From Salegentibacter salinarum (lineage in GTDB: Bacteria; Bacteroidota; Bacteroidia; Flavobacteriales; Flavobacteriaceae), in assembly GCF_900168115.1 (NCBI RefSeq), contig NZ_FUZC01000005.1, positions 124,001 through 188,000 on the forward strand: a DNA stretch of 64,000 bases, written 5' to 3'. The notes beneath the pieces were generated by a model, which ran no database searches, was not told the origin of the DNA, and saw only the letters and a list, made by a program, of their open reading frames with translations. Positions 10,201 through 18,289 of this stretch are shown here, piece after piece. Both the position numbers and the translations under genes were made by a program. Position 1 is the first letter of the stretch. Each line of letters opens with the position of its first letter.

Positions 10201-11017
10201 AAACACCACCGGTTGTTCTAATTAAAGTGGCCAAGGATCCTAAAATTGGTACTGGAATTTTCTTTTGCGAAGGATAAATGTGTCGGTTAAAATTATACTG
10301 ACCACCGTGAATTCCATTGGTAAATAAAGGGTGGTGAAGCGCTACAATAATATTTTTGTTCTGGCTTTTTTTAAATTCGGTTTCTATTTCAAGAAACATC
10401 GCTTCCCGGGTTTTAATTTCGGCACAATCGTCGTTTATCGTAGGACTTTTATCCCAGTCTTCAAGATACCACTGTGAGTCTATTACTATTAACGTGATTT
10501 CGTCACCAATATCCATAATTTCCAGACCGCAACCTGTTTTTGGGCTCCATAATAGATCTTCACCAAACTTTTCTTTTAAATATTTCTCTTCTCTTTCCAG
10601 ACCATCAATCCGTTCATTATACCAATCGTGGTTACCGGGAATAAAAAGTACATTCCCATCATAATCTTCAATGGCATCTAACTGGGCATCTATTCTATAC
10701 TCTGCAGCTTCTCTATCGGGATGGCCTTCTTCAGGCATTCCATCTGGATAAATATTATCGCCAAGGAAAATTGTATAATTATCTGATTGTTTTACAGAGT
10801 CTAAATAACTTTTAAAAGCGATAAGTCCTTCAGAACTCCCGCCTATTGGGGAATAACCACCATCTCCTAATAAGTAAAAAGACTTTTCAATTTCTTTATC
10901 ATAGGGATATCCAAAATTAGAAGTAGCTTCTCCTTCACGGTATTTAGGATCTGATGAGACACACGAAAAAATCACTAACAGGGCAGTTAGTGACATAAAG
11001 ATGTTAGTTTTTTTCAT
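7298..11017 (-). CDS. Lipoprotein with metallophosphatase, kinase-like middle region and outer-membrane beta-barrel
   Basis: A 1239-residue lipoprotein (signal peptide with FSC, Cys19). Residues about 45-350 are a calcineurin-like metallophosphoesterase with its metal motifs in order: GDGG (51-54), GDNIY (86-90), GNHDWY (128-133), HHP (228-230) and GHEH (304-307). Residues about 440-660 are not phosphatase. They contain a glycine-rich GGGHQT (449-454), a basic FRRIKKK (469-475), GDWDRHQDQ (612-620) and PRDRDQ (639-644), which resemble the lysine, catalytic loop and metal-binding Asp of atypical kinases. From about 890 there are alternating aromatic strands ending in FGFGFQF, typical of an outer-membrane barrel of the surface-antigen type. 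Position suggests phosphate handling at the outer membrane; the substrate is unknown. Divergent from the HD-PycTM gene. Confidence 0.85.
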   Translation of the reverse strand: MKKTNIFMSLTALLVIFSCVSSDPKYREGEATSNFGYPYDKEIEKSFYLLGDGGYSPIGGSSEGLIAFKSYLDSVKQSDNYTIFLGDNIYPDGMPEEGHPDREAAEYRIDAQLDAIEDYDGNVLFIPGNHDWYNERIDGLEREEKYLKEKFGEDLLWSPKTGCGLEIMDIGDEITLIVIDSQWYLEDWDKSPTINDDCAEIKTREAMFLEIETEFKKSQNKNIIVALHHPLFTNGIHGGQYNFNRHIYPSQKKIPVPILGSLATLIRTTGGVSIQDAQNERYKSLVKRLETLGQKSDRLMFVSGHEHSLQYIEHGKIKQIVSGSTSKATYATLSNDGVFAYPEQGFAVYDVFKDGSTWVSFYGNKENKPNLLFQKEIFEAPKEFDVSEFPQEFDETITTSVYPEDETDKGSVHRSVWGERYRELYGTDITLEVADLETLYGGLTPMRAGGGHQTISIRMKDSLDREYNFRRIKKKAVQFLQTVAFKNTPIETQLENTVAEDIISDFYTAAHPYAFLAIPTMADAIGVHHTNPEIYYLPKQPRLGKYNEEHGDAIYMIEERPEDHWLGVESFGSPNHDIQSTAGMFDRLRRDEKYSLDEPAYVKARIFDMLIGDWDRHQDQWRWAEIEDEEGNRLFEPIPRDRDQVFSNFDGAFFGTLRALTGFASQFAVYGEDINDVEWFNVSATGLDRSLLQNVGKETWREQAEYIQENMTDAVIEEAFSKLPSETYDDTTKELIKKVKARRDNIVDIAMRYYDHFADLAIVTGTDKDDFVDVTRMKDGKTRIKISRNKGGERADVLSDKIYHKEDTDEIWLYALDDDDKIQVDGEGDNYIFLRIIGGQNNDIYTINNNNRLKIYDHKSKPNTIEEGGGAKFRFTDDYEINTYDKDKKNFTTGSILPGFGFNPDDGFKIGLEVVSTKNAFKRNPFTAQHTFGGGYYFATNGFDLYYEGEFANILGNYNLKVGADYASPNFARNFFGFGNQTPNFDGDLDFDYNRVKISRFGVKAGFENATPFGSLFRYMATFEGNKVEATEGRFITEEFETDDPEFFDRKYFAGLDALYRYESYDNNLNPSRGMKFELNLGGQMNTTDPDQVYGYFKPYWGFYNALTTNRKLVLKTRVQAHLNMGDDYEFYQAAHLGGESGLRGYRLQRFAGKSAFATGADLRYGFDQFTTRFLPLQIGVFGGYDLGRVWADFEDSNQWHDSYGVGFWVNSAEAVNGTFSLFRSDDGYRFAFGFGFQF

Positions 11018-11071
11018 AAATGATATTGAACATTTTTTGTACTTTGGCGAAACAAAAACAAGCTAAAATAT

Positions 11072-12256
11072 ATGAATAATCTCATTGAGAAAGCAGATGA
11101 TTTTGTTTTAAATCTTTTCAAAGAAAAATTACCGAACACGTACATATACCATAATTACAAGCATACAGAACGGGTGGTTAAAAGTACTAAAGAATTAATT
11201 GCCAATTCTGAAATTAATGTTAAACAAGAAGAGGCGCTGTTGCTTGCAGCCTGGCTCCATGACACTGGTTACACTCGCACTTTTAAGGGTCACGAAGATG
11301 AAAGTATAAAAATTGCCGAAGATTTTTTAAAACAGAACAATGCTACACCAGAGCTCATTGAAGATGTTCTAAATTATATAAATGCCACAAAATTTGACTC
11401 TAAACCGGAAAGCCTTCCGGAGAAAATTATAAAGGATGCAGACTCTTCTCATTTTGCTAAAGAATATTTTGAAGAAACCAGCGAACTTCTAAGGCAGGAG
11501 TTAGAACTTCATAATATCAAGAATTTTACTACCCGTGAGTGGATCCAGGAAAACATTCGGGTGTTCACCGAAAAGCATCAATTTTATACCGATTATGCTA
11601 TTGAAGAATGGGAGCCGAAAAAGGAAGAAAACCTGTTAGAGCTTATTGGGGATAAGAATAAACAAGAAAAGAAATTAAAAAAAGAAGAAGCTAAAGCGCG
11701 CATGAAAGCGCGTTATAAAAATGATAATCCTGAAAGAAGTATTCAAACGCTTTTTAGGGTAACACTCAGGAATCACATAAAATTAAGTGATATTGCCGAT
11801 ACCAAGGCAAATATCTTGCTTTCGGTAAATGCGATTATTATTTCCCTGGCACTGGCTAATATGATTCCAAAATTAGATGCGGCCAGTAACAAACACCTAC
11901 TTATTCCTACCCTCATCCTAATTTTGTTTAGTGTTGCTTCAATAATACTTTCGGTATTATCTACCAGGCCGCAAGTAACCAGTGGAGAATTCACAAAAGA
12001 ACAGGTAAAAAACCGGGAAGTAAATCTTCTTTTCTTTGGAAACAGTCATAAAATGCCTTTTGAGCAGTTTAAATGGGGAATGAAGGAAATAATCAAGGAT
12101 AAAGATTACGTCTACGAATCTTTAATGTTAGACCTTCATCTCCTGGGTAAAGTCTTACATAGAAAGTATAAAATTCTTAGAATAACTTATACAGTATTTA
12201 TGATTGGGATTATTGTTTCGGTAATTGCTTTTGTAGGTGCTTTCTACTTAATGTAA
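11072..12256 (+). CDS. HD-domain phosphohydrolase fused to Pycsar-type transmembrane effector domain
   Basis: A 394-residue two-part protein. Residues about 1-180 are an HD metal-dependent phosphohydrolase: H27 and H31 in YHNYKHTERV, H63-D64 in WLHDTGY, H74-E75 in GHED, and D122/D124 in KDADSSHF. A charged linker (about 195-225, rich in K/E) leads to a C-terminal domain beginning FRVTLRNHIKLSDIADTKAN. This has two membrane helices around 255-310 and a third at the very end, and is the pattern I know as the Pycsar effector membrane domain (PycTM, DUF5706). In Pycsar antiphage defence such domains answer to cCMP or cUMP by breaking membrane integrity. No pyrimidine cyclase is visible nearby. 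The stop overlaps the convergent GAF gene by 9 bases. Confidence 0.82.
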   Translation: MNNLIEKADDFVLNLFKEKLPNTYIYHNYKHTERVVKSTKELIANSEINVKQEEALLLAAWLHDTGYTRTFKGHEDESIKIAEDFLKQNNATPELIEDVLNYINATKFDSKPESLPEKIIKDADSSHFAKEYFEETSELLRQELELHNIKNFTTREWIQENIRVFTEKHQFYTDYAIEEWEPKKEENLLELIGDKNKQEKKLKKEEAKARMKARYKNDNPERSIQTLFRVTLRNHIKLSDIADTKANILLSVNAIIISLALANMIPKLDAASNKHLLIPTLILILFSVASIILSVLSTRPQVTSGEFTKEQVKNREVNLLFFGNSHKMPFEQFKWGMKEIIKDKDYVYESLMLDLHLLGKVLHRKYKILRITYTVFMIGIIVSVIAFVGAFYLM

Positions 12257-14617
12257 TTCTTCCATTAAATTTTCATAAGTAATAGTTCTATCGGGTTCAT
12301 TGGTATCTGGCGTATATAAAACGTTTATCCGGATAGCTTTGAGCCCAACTACTCCCTGAACATCTTCCAGTTCCAGTAATTCAAGGTCTTCACCCAAATA
12401 ATTCTTGGTTTGCAGGTATTTTATATACCTTAAATATTCCTTTTCGTCGCCTCGCTGGCTATATACAATAGCTATTTTTCCTTTTTGGGTAATGCGCTCT
12501 TCGGTTCCTTTTATAAAAGATTTATCTATTCGTTTTTTAATAATTTCATAGCGCGCATTATAAGTTCCATCTACATCAAATTTCTTTTCATCCATTCTGT
12601 ACCTAATAGACATAGTAGAATTATAAACCAGGATTAACGAAGCCGCATCAAGTTTAATTGGCGTGGTTTGCTGCAATTGATAAAATCGGTTTTCCATTTC
12701 ACACATGGTGCTCAATTGCCAGAGTCTTAGGTTGTATAAATACACCTTATTAAAAGGCCTGTCTTTAACCATAGAAGCACCAATATAAATATTGTGGTCT
12801 ACACCATCGGTTTTGTAGCGTTCAAAGTAATGCGGATAAATCTTTTGTGCGGCAATTTGTTTTCTGTCTAAAAATCGAGACATGGTGCGGTTAATTTGCT
12901 GCACAGTTTCATCGTATTTTTTGCGATGGTCGTAAATAATACCGGTTTCAGGATTTAGCTGATTTTGATATTCTTCAACTGCTTTTTTTAATTCTGAAGA
13001 TTGCTTGCTTAAATGGCTCATAATAGGATTTACCTCCTTCTGAAGCAAATTAAACACCTTCTGTTCACTGGAAGCATTCAGGCTACTTTCCAGCTCTTCC
13101 ATAAAATCGGAAATTCTAAATTTCACCTGTTCGTAAATAGGAAGTTCTTCTATGTTATAAGCTTTATCAATTATAGATTGAATTATTTTTAATTGATGAA
13201 GCAAATCTTTTTGAATGGCATCATTTCTCGCATCAGAAGAGGCCACGACATCGATTTGCCCGTATAAAGGATAAATATCCTTAAAAACGATATCCTTAAA
13301 CGAGGCCAGCCCGTCATCATCATAATCTTTTATATACTTCTTAGCTTCTTTTTCAAAAACCCAGAGTACACTGGGGTGTATAGATGTACATTCACTCTGG
13401 ATTACGGCTTTCACCCTATTTTCAAAATCGCTACGATTTCTATCTACCGCTGTAGCGATGTAAGGCAGAATTTCATCTAACTTTATGGTGTTAATACTGT
13501 TAAGCTGATTTTTCTCCTTCGCCACCAATTCCAAGATCCCCAGTAGGCGATTATTTTTAACCACCGGCGCCAGAATACAACTTTTTACGTCCCCTTCTTT
13601 TAACCTCCGGGAAAGTATATTATTTTCGGTTTTTTTGGCATATTCATCTACGTTGGCAATGCTAAAAAAACTGTGATTTTTGAAGATATTGTTGAAACCT
13701 TCTTCGCAAACTCCCTCTCTACATTCACCCACCAATTCGTCATTTAAAATATAACTATTGGCTTCTTTATATTCCATCTTTTCGAACATTTCGTCCTGCG
13801 GATTATAAATGGTAAAACCTACCCGAAGGTCCGGGATTTTGTAAATAGACCTAAAGATCTCTTCCAATTTCTGAAGTTCATCTTTTTCTGAAGATTTCTC
13901 GAAAAGCAAAGCAGTTTTTAATTCAGATATAGCATCATCCATTGTAACATCAGTAAGGTTTACAATGGTAAACCCTTTAAACACCCAACTATTTGGGGGG
14001 AATTTTTTACGCCATAAATCTATATCTTCAACATTTTGAAGCAATTCATCTACATCTTCATCAGTAATCTTCTTAGCATTTTCTTTGGGATAGATATCTA
14101 TAAAATCTCCGTTTAAAGCAATGCGATACCGTCTTACTATACCCTGTTCATCGGGTATATCAAAATATAAGGGCCGGGAATAATCTATTTTATAACCGTA
14201 ATAATCGTTTAAAATATTAATGCACTCCTGCACATACACCGTTTTGTTATCAAGGTTTCTAATTTCGAGTGCAAAATCATCTGGAGTAGCCTCCATAATT
14301 TTTTTTAAACGCTTAGATCTATTAAACAGGAAATTTTGAAAGGGTATGGAAGCTGCCTTAATTTCGTTATTGGTAAGTACATTGGGGAAAAGATCGTCCA
14401 GTAAAACCCTTACCGGCTCTTTATAATTTTTTAATTCTTCAAAATCTTTAATTCCTTCAGTTAAAGCAGGAAAGGCTTCTACATGCTCCAGAATACTTTT
14501 TATATAATTTCGGGAAATTTCATTTTCTTCACATTCCAGCTGTTTTTTATACTGCTCAACAACTTTATGAAAACTAATTTGAATCTCAAAAGGTAAATTT
14601 TGTTTCTGTTCTTTCAT
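12248..14617 (-). CDS. Large GAF-domain protein, 789 residues
   Basis: A soluble protein without signal peptide or membrane helices. A GAF-like stretch spans about residues 240-400, with SCILAPVVKNNRLLGILELV being the typical GAF beta-alpha-beta core. The regions before and after are mostly helical and charged, with no kinase, cyclase, EAL, GGDEF or HTH motif that I can see. I know GAF proteins of this size in flavobacteria but not their role. It is convergent with, and overlaps by 9 bases, the HD-PycTM gene, so both are expressed across the shared end. A candidate promoter lies at 14661-14686. A sensory or scaffolding role is a guess. Confidence 0.7.
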   Translation of the reverse strand: MKEQKQNLPFEIQISFHKVVEQYKKQLECEENEISRNYIKSILEHVEAFPALTEGIKDFEELKNYKEPVRVLLDDLFPNVLTNNEIKAASIPFQNFLFNRSKRLKKIMEATPDDFALEIRNLDNKTVYVQECINILNDYYGYKIDYSRPLYFDIPDEQGIVRRYRIALNGDFIDIYPKENAKKITDEDVDELLQNVEDIDLWRKKFPPNSWVFKGFTIVNLTDVTMDDAISELKTALLFEKSSEKDELQKLEEIFRSIYKIPDLRVGFTIYNPQDEMFEKMEYKEANSYILNDELVGECREGVCEEGFNNIFKNHSFFSIANVDEYAKKTENNILSRRLKEGDVKSCILAPVVKNNRLLGILELVAKEKNQLNSINTIKLDEILPYIATAVDRNRSDFENRVKAVIQSECTSIHPSVLWVFEKEAKKYIKDYDDDGLASFKDIVFKDIYPLYGQIDVVASSDARNDAIQKDLLHQLKIIQSIIDKAYNIEELPIYEQVKFRISDFMEELESSLNASSEQKVFNLLQKEVNPIMSHLSKQSSELKKAVEEYQNQLNPETGIIYDHRKKYDETVQQINRTMSRFLDRKQIAAQKIYPHYFERYKTDGVDHNIYIGASMVKDRPFNKVYLYNLRLWQLSTMCEMENRFYQLQQTTPIKLDAASLILVYNSTMSIRYRMDEKKFDVDGTYNARYEIIKKRIDKSFIKGTEERITQKGKIAIVYSQRGDEKEYLRYIKYLQTKNYLGEDLELLELEDVQGVVGLKAIRINVLYTPDTNEPDRTITYENLMEELH

Positions 14618-14660
14618 AAATAAGTAATATCAGTTAAAATTACATATTCCGCAATGCTTA

Positions 14661-14686
14661 CAAACCTACTGTATTTAAATTAACAA
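14661..14686 (-). promoter_or_regulatory. Candidate promoter of the GAF-domain gene
   Basis: On the minus strand TAGGTTTG (14661-14668) matches TAnnTTTG, with TTG at 14684-14686. The 15-base spacer is slightly short. It is 44 bases upstream of the ATG at 14617. Confidence 0.4.
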
Positions 14687-14754
14687 TTTTTTATATTATA
14701 TGGAAGGTATTGCCATCCCAGATGCTTATTTTTGCTTTAAACAAATCAAATTTT

Positions 14755-15876
14755 ATGCGTAAAATTATAGTAATGCTGGCGGTTGCAACCGTATTTGCCT
14801 CCTGCCAGGAAGATAAAGGATATTTTATTTCGGGAAGTGTTCCAGACATGGAAAACGGGAAGATGGTCTATGTTTCTGAAATTGACGAAAACACCAATCG
14901 TCCTAAAAGAATTGATTCTACCACGCTGGAAGATGGTGAATTTGAGTTAGATCTTGAAGATCCTGAAACTCCAAATTTAAGTTTTCTTGAATTTGAAGGC
15001 CTACAGGGTAATGTGATTTATATTGCTGAAAATGAAAAAATAAACTTCAAAGTTTATAAAGATAGCCTGAGAACTTCTGAAGTAAACGGCGGAAAAGAAA
15101 ACCGTTTATTATATGACTATTTAGGTCATCTTAAAAATGTGAATGAAGAGGTAACAAAAGGTCGTTCCGAAATGCAATCGGCTTTTCAGGAACAAGACAG
15201 TACTAAACTTGCTACGCTTCAGGAAACTGAAACTGAAATAATAGATAACGACAAAGTATATAAGAAAAAGATCGTTAAAGAAAATCCCGATTCATTTGTT
15301 TCTATAATGGTGATTAGCGATATGCTTAGAATGAAATCGTACCCGGCAAATGAAATAAAAGAGATGTTTGACGGACTTTCTGAAGAGGTGAAAAATACTG
15401 CAATTGGAAAGCAAATTGCTCAAAACCTTGAAAAGGAAAATAAGGTAGCGGTGGGTAGCAAAGCTCCTAACTTTACTGCTCCTACTCCGGATGGCGACGA
15501 ACTTTCTTTAAAAGAAGCAATGGGAAAAGTAACGGTTATTGATTTTTGGGCAGCCTGGTGTAAACCCTGTCGTGTAGAAAATCCTAACCTAGTTAGAACT
15601 TATAATAAATACAAAGACGATGGTTTAAGCGTTATTGGTGTTTCTTTAGACCGTCCCGGCCAAAAAGACCGCTGGATACAAGCTATCGAAGAAGATGGAT
15701 TGCCATGGCACCAGGTTTCTAATCTTAAATTCTGGCAGGATCCTGTTGCTCAACTCTACCGCATTCAAGCCATTCCCGCAGCTTTTGTTCTGGATGAGAA
15801 AGGAACAATTGTAGCAAGAGATCTAAGAGGTGACGATTTAGATAATAAAATTGGAGAGTTACTTAATAAAGGATAA
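14755..15876 (+). CDS. TlpA-like thioredoxin-fold lipoprotein with DUF4369-type N-terminal domain
   Basis: I choose the ATG at 14755, not the upstream 14710, because it gives a clean lipoprotein signal peptide (MRKIIVMLAVATVFASC, Cys17), 373 residues in all. Residues about 20-125 resemble the DUF4369 beta domain (YFISGSVPDMENGKMVYV). Residues about 230-373 are an AhpC/TlpA thioredoxin fold with WAAWCKPCR (C269, C272) and the cis-Pro segment AIPAAFVLDEKG. It probably acts as a cell-envelope thiol-disulfide reductase. Monocistronic, with a strong terminator after it. Confidence 0.9.
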   Translation: MRKIIVMLAVATVFASCQEDKGYFISGSVPDMENGKMVYVSEIDENTNRPKRIDSTTLEDGEFELDLEDPETPNLSFLEFEGLQGNVIYIAENEKINFKVYKDSLRTSEVNGGKENRLLYDYLGHLKNVNEEVTKGRSEMQSAFQEQDSTKLATLQETETEIIDNDKVYKKKIVKENPDSFVSIMVISDMLRMKSYPANEIKEMFDGLSEEVKNTAIGKQIAQNLEKENKVAVGSKAPNFTAPTPDGDELSLKEAMGKVTVIDFWAAWCKPCRVENPNLVRTYNKYKDDGLSVIGVSLDRPGQKDRWIQAIEEDGLPWHQVSNLKFWQDPVAQLYRIQAIPAAFVLDEKGTIVARDLRGDDLDNKIGELLNKG

Positions 15877-15895
15877 TATTTTCAGTTTTTAACTC

Positions 15896-15923
15896 AAAAA
15901 AAGCGCCCTAGTGGCGCTTTTTT
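15896..15923. terminator. Intrinsic terminator, usable on both strands
   Basis: A GCGCC/GGCGC stem with A-run before and T-run after (AAAA pairs with TTTT). It lies 20 bases after the TlpA-like stop and 22 bases beyond the SIMPL gene stop. Confidence 0.8.
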
Positions 15924-15944
15924 ATTTAGCAGTTTATTGCCATT

Positions 15945-16637
15945 TTATTCCATAAGTAACTGAAAAGCTACATTTACTTCTATACTTATTTCCATTTCCC
16001 CGGGAGCAATAGTTTCTTGGTTTGAAGCCTGGTCTGAAGAAGCTTTCATTTCCATAGCGCGGTATACGGGTTGATTATTATTACTACTTCCTTCGCTAAT
16101 TTTAAAAGCTTTTCCTACTGTTTGTCCTAAAGGTTCAGCAAGAGCTTCAGCTTTTTCTTTTGCATTTAATACGGCTTTTCTTCTGGCTTCAGCCTTATGC
16201 TTATCAATTTCTGAAGATTCAAATTCAATTCCGTTTATTCCGTTGAGACCATTTTCCAGCAAACCTTTCATAATAGATTCATATTTACTGATATCTTCCA
16301 ACGTAATTGAAATTGCCTGATTAGCTACATAAGTGTATGTTTTATCATTATAATTATATCGTTTGTTCAAATTGATATAATTAGTATTGATATTTTTTTC
16401 AGCTATTCCTTCAGATTTTAAATATTTAATCACTTTATCTACCACTTCATCGTTTTGAGATTTTACAGAGGTAGCACTTTGGCCTTCGTGTTCAATTTGG
16501 GATTTTATAGTCACTTTATCGGGCGCTACTTTTACCACTCCTTCACCTGTAACATGAATTCCGGTATTGTTGTTTTCAGTTTGAGCTTGCATTCCAAAGC
16601 CGGTAACCACGGCAATAAGTAAAATTAATTTTTTCAT
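15945..16637 (-). CDS. SIMPL-domain (DUF541) periplasmic protein
   Basis: A 230-residue protein with a signal peptide ending near MQAQ. The SIMPL domain begins ITGVHVTGEGVVKVAPDKV-like (here IHVTGEGVVKVAPDKVTI) and continues with the typical AEARRKAVLNAKEKAEALAE helix. The family has an oligomeric beta/alpha fold; in E. coli YggE it is linked to oxidative stress, but no reaction is known. Its own ATG is at 16637, 49 bases after the rhomboid stop, so it may be co-transcribed with rhomboid. Confidence 0.88.
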   Translation of the reverse strand: MKKLILLIAVVTGFGMQAQTENNNTGIHVTGEGVVKVAPDKVTIKSQIEHEGQSATSVKSQNDEVVDKVIKYLKSEGIAEKNINTNYINLNKRYNYNDKTYTYVANQAISITLEDISKYESIMKGLLENGLNGINGIEFESSEIDKHKAEARRKAVLNAKEKAEALAEPLGQTVGKAFKISEGSSNNNQPVYRAMEMKASSDQASNQETIAPGEMEISIEVNVAFQLLME

Positions 16638-16686
16638 AGGTGATTTTATATTAGTTGATAATCACTAATACAAGAAGAGTACCAAA

Positions 16687-17334
16687 TTAGATTTTTCCCA
16701 TTTTTTGAAGCACAAATAAGAAAACTATGGGAAGAGCCAGTAATAAAACCATTAGTAAATGCTCTTCAAAAACCCAACTGGCCAGTAAAAGGGTTAATAA
16801 ATAGCCGCCAACCGCACCGCCAAAATGGGCATCGTGACCAATATTGCCCACCTGGCGTTTCATACCGTAAATTGTATAAAACAAATAGCCTATCCCAAAA
16901 ATATAAGCCGGTATAGGAATAATGAAGAATAAGCCCAGCATCATATCTGGTCTTAACAGGATGGCCGAATACAACACGCCCATCACCGCACCACTTGCTC
17001 CAACCGCAGTATAATGCATGTCTTTTTTATGAAAATAATAAGACAGTAAATTGCCTAAAACCAAACTCGCGAGGTAAACAATTATAAAGCCTACTGTTCC
17101 CAGAAAAAAGATCACTGAATTGGCGAAAAAATAAAGCGTCAGCATATTTACCAAAAGATGCGTGGTATTTACGTGTAAAAATCCCGAAGTCAGGATTTGA
17201 TATTTAGCACCGCGATTTATATCGGCAATGTTAAATTTATATTTCTGAAAAAAAGAATCGTCTTTAAATCCTTTGAATGAAACCAATACATTTACACCAA
17301 TAATTATAAGGGTAACCAGGTTTAATTCTCCCAT
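16687..17334 (-). CDS. Rhomboid-family intramembrane serine protease
   Basis: A 215-residue protein with about six membrane helices. The catalytic Ser is S114 in VGASGAVMG. The partner His is H170 (or H167) in GHDAHFGGAVGGY, and the N63 of HLLVNML fits the oxyanion position. It cleaves membrane-embedded substrates; the substrate here is unknown. Divergent from the acyltransferase gene with 52 bases between, with paired -7 elements in that gap. Confidence 0.92.
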   Translation of the reverse strand: MGELNLVTLIIIGVNVLVSFKGFKDDSFFQKYKFNIADINRGAKYQILTSGFLHVNTTHLLVNMLTLYFFANSVIFFLGTVGFIIVYLASLVLGNLLSYYFHKKDMHYTAVGASGAVMGVLYSAILLRPDMMLGLFFIIPIPAYIFGIGYLFYTIYGMKRQVGNIGHDAHFGGAVGGYLLTLLLASWVFEEHLLMVLLLALPIVFLFVLQKMGKI

Positions 17335-17353
17335 AGTAGCTTTAGTTTAGTGC

Positions 17354-17372
17354 CAAATATACCATATATTTG
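17354..17372. promoter_or_regulatory. Back-to-back -7 elements forming a palindrome
   Basis: CAAATATA (17354-17361), then CCA, then TATATTTG (17365-17372). Read on each strand this gives TATATTTG, the flavobacterial -7 element, once for the rhomboid gene (ATG at 17334) and once for the acyltransferase gene (ATG at 17387). The two sites are 3 bases apart, so polymerase could hold only one at a time. Leaders would be under about 15 bases. Confidence 0.6.
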
Positions 17373-17386
17373 CTGAAAATTATTTT

Positions 17387-18289
17387 ATGCAGGCTGTAGT
17401 TTTTTGGTTGGCTTACCCGCTACTTTGGCTTATTTCCATACTTCCTTTTCCTCTTTTCTACCTGGTTTCAGATGTGGTTTATTTTATTGTGTATCACATT
17501 ATAGGTTATAGAAAAAAAACCGTAACCAATAATTTAAAACTTGTTTTTCCTGAAAAGTCTGATGAAGAAATTAGTAAAATCAGAAAGAAATTCTATTCAC
17601 ATATGTGTGATATGTTTCTGGAAATGATAAAAAGTATTTCTATCTCTGAAGAGGAATTAAAAAAACGTTTTGTTTACACCAATCTCGAAGAACTTAGGCG
17701 TATAGAAAAACTGGATAAAAGCATTATGCTTATGTGCGGACATTATGCCAGTTTTGAGTGGCTTTTTGCATTACAACTCCACGATCTTAAACACAGCGCT
17801 TTTGGTATTTATAAAAAAATTAGAAATCCCGGTTTTGACAAACTAATTAATGACATTAGACAGCGTTTTGGTGCCGAACTTGTACAAAATTCTAAAGCCA
17901 GTGTGCGAATAGCTCAAAATGAAAAACAAGGTGTTCGAGGCGCTTATGCCATGATTGCTGACCAGTCTCCTAAAACACCCAGTTATAAATTCTGGACCGA
18001 TTTTATGGGGAAGAAAGTTCCTTTTTACACCGGTTCTGAAAGAATAGCAACAGAATTTGATATGGTGGTCCTTTACCTTCACGTAGAAAAAGTAAAAAGA
18101 GGCCATTATAAGGCCTCTTTAATTAATATTGCTGATAATCCTGCTGAAACTAAAAACAATCAAATAACCTTAGATTACATTCAGCATTTGGAAAAACAAA
18201 TTCGGGAAAAACCTGAACTTTATCTCTGGACGCATAAGCGCTGGAAACACGTTGGTAAAGAAATCCCCACAAATGCGGTTGTTCGTTAG
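17387..18289 (+). CDS. Lipid A biosynthesis acyltransferase (LpxL/HtrB family)
   Basis: A 300-residue inner-membrane acyltransferase that adds a secondary acyl chain to lipid A from acyl-ACP. An N-terminal membrane anchor (residues 5-40) is followed by the catalytic H-x4-E motif at H119-E124 in CGHYASFEW. Further family segments are GAYAMIADQSPK and FYTGSERIATEFD. ELYLWTHKRWK near the end is the usual C-terminal WxHxRxK-like stretch. The stop shares 4 bases with the end of glmM, so the two transcripts overlap tail to tail. Confidence 0.92.
   Translation: MQAVVFWLAYPLLWLISILPFPLFYLVSDVVYFIVYHIIGYRKKTVTNNLKLVFPEKSDEEISKIRKKFYSHMCDMFLEMIKSISISEEELKKRFVYTNLEELRRIEKLDKSIMLMCGHYASFEWLFALQLHDLKHSAFGIYKKIRNPGFDKLINDIRQRFGAELVQNSKASVRIAQNEKQGVRGAYAMIADQSPKTPSYKFWTDFMGKKVPFYTGSERIATEFDMVVLYLHVEKVKRGHYKASLINIADNPAETKNNQITLDYIQHLEKQIREKPELYLWTHKRWKHVGKEIPTNAVVR

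Noticed and set aside
12248-14617. The GAF protein as the missing Pycsar cyclase
   Set aside because: No class III cyclase metal Asp or substrate motifs are visible in its sequence.
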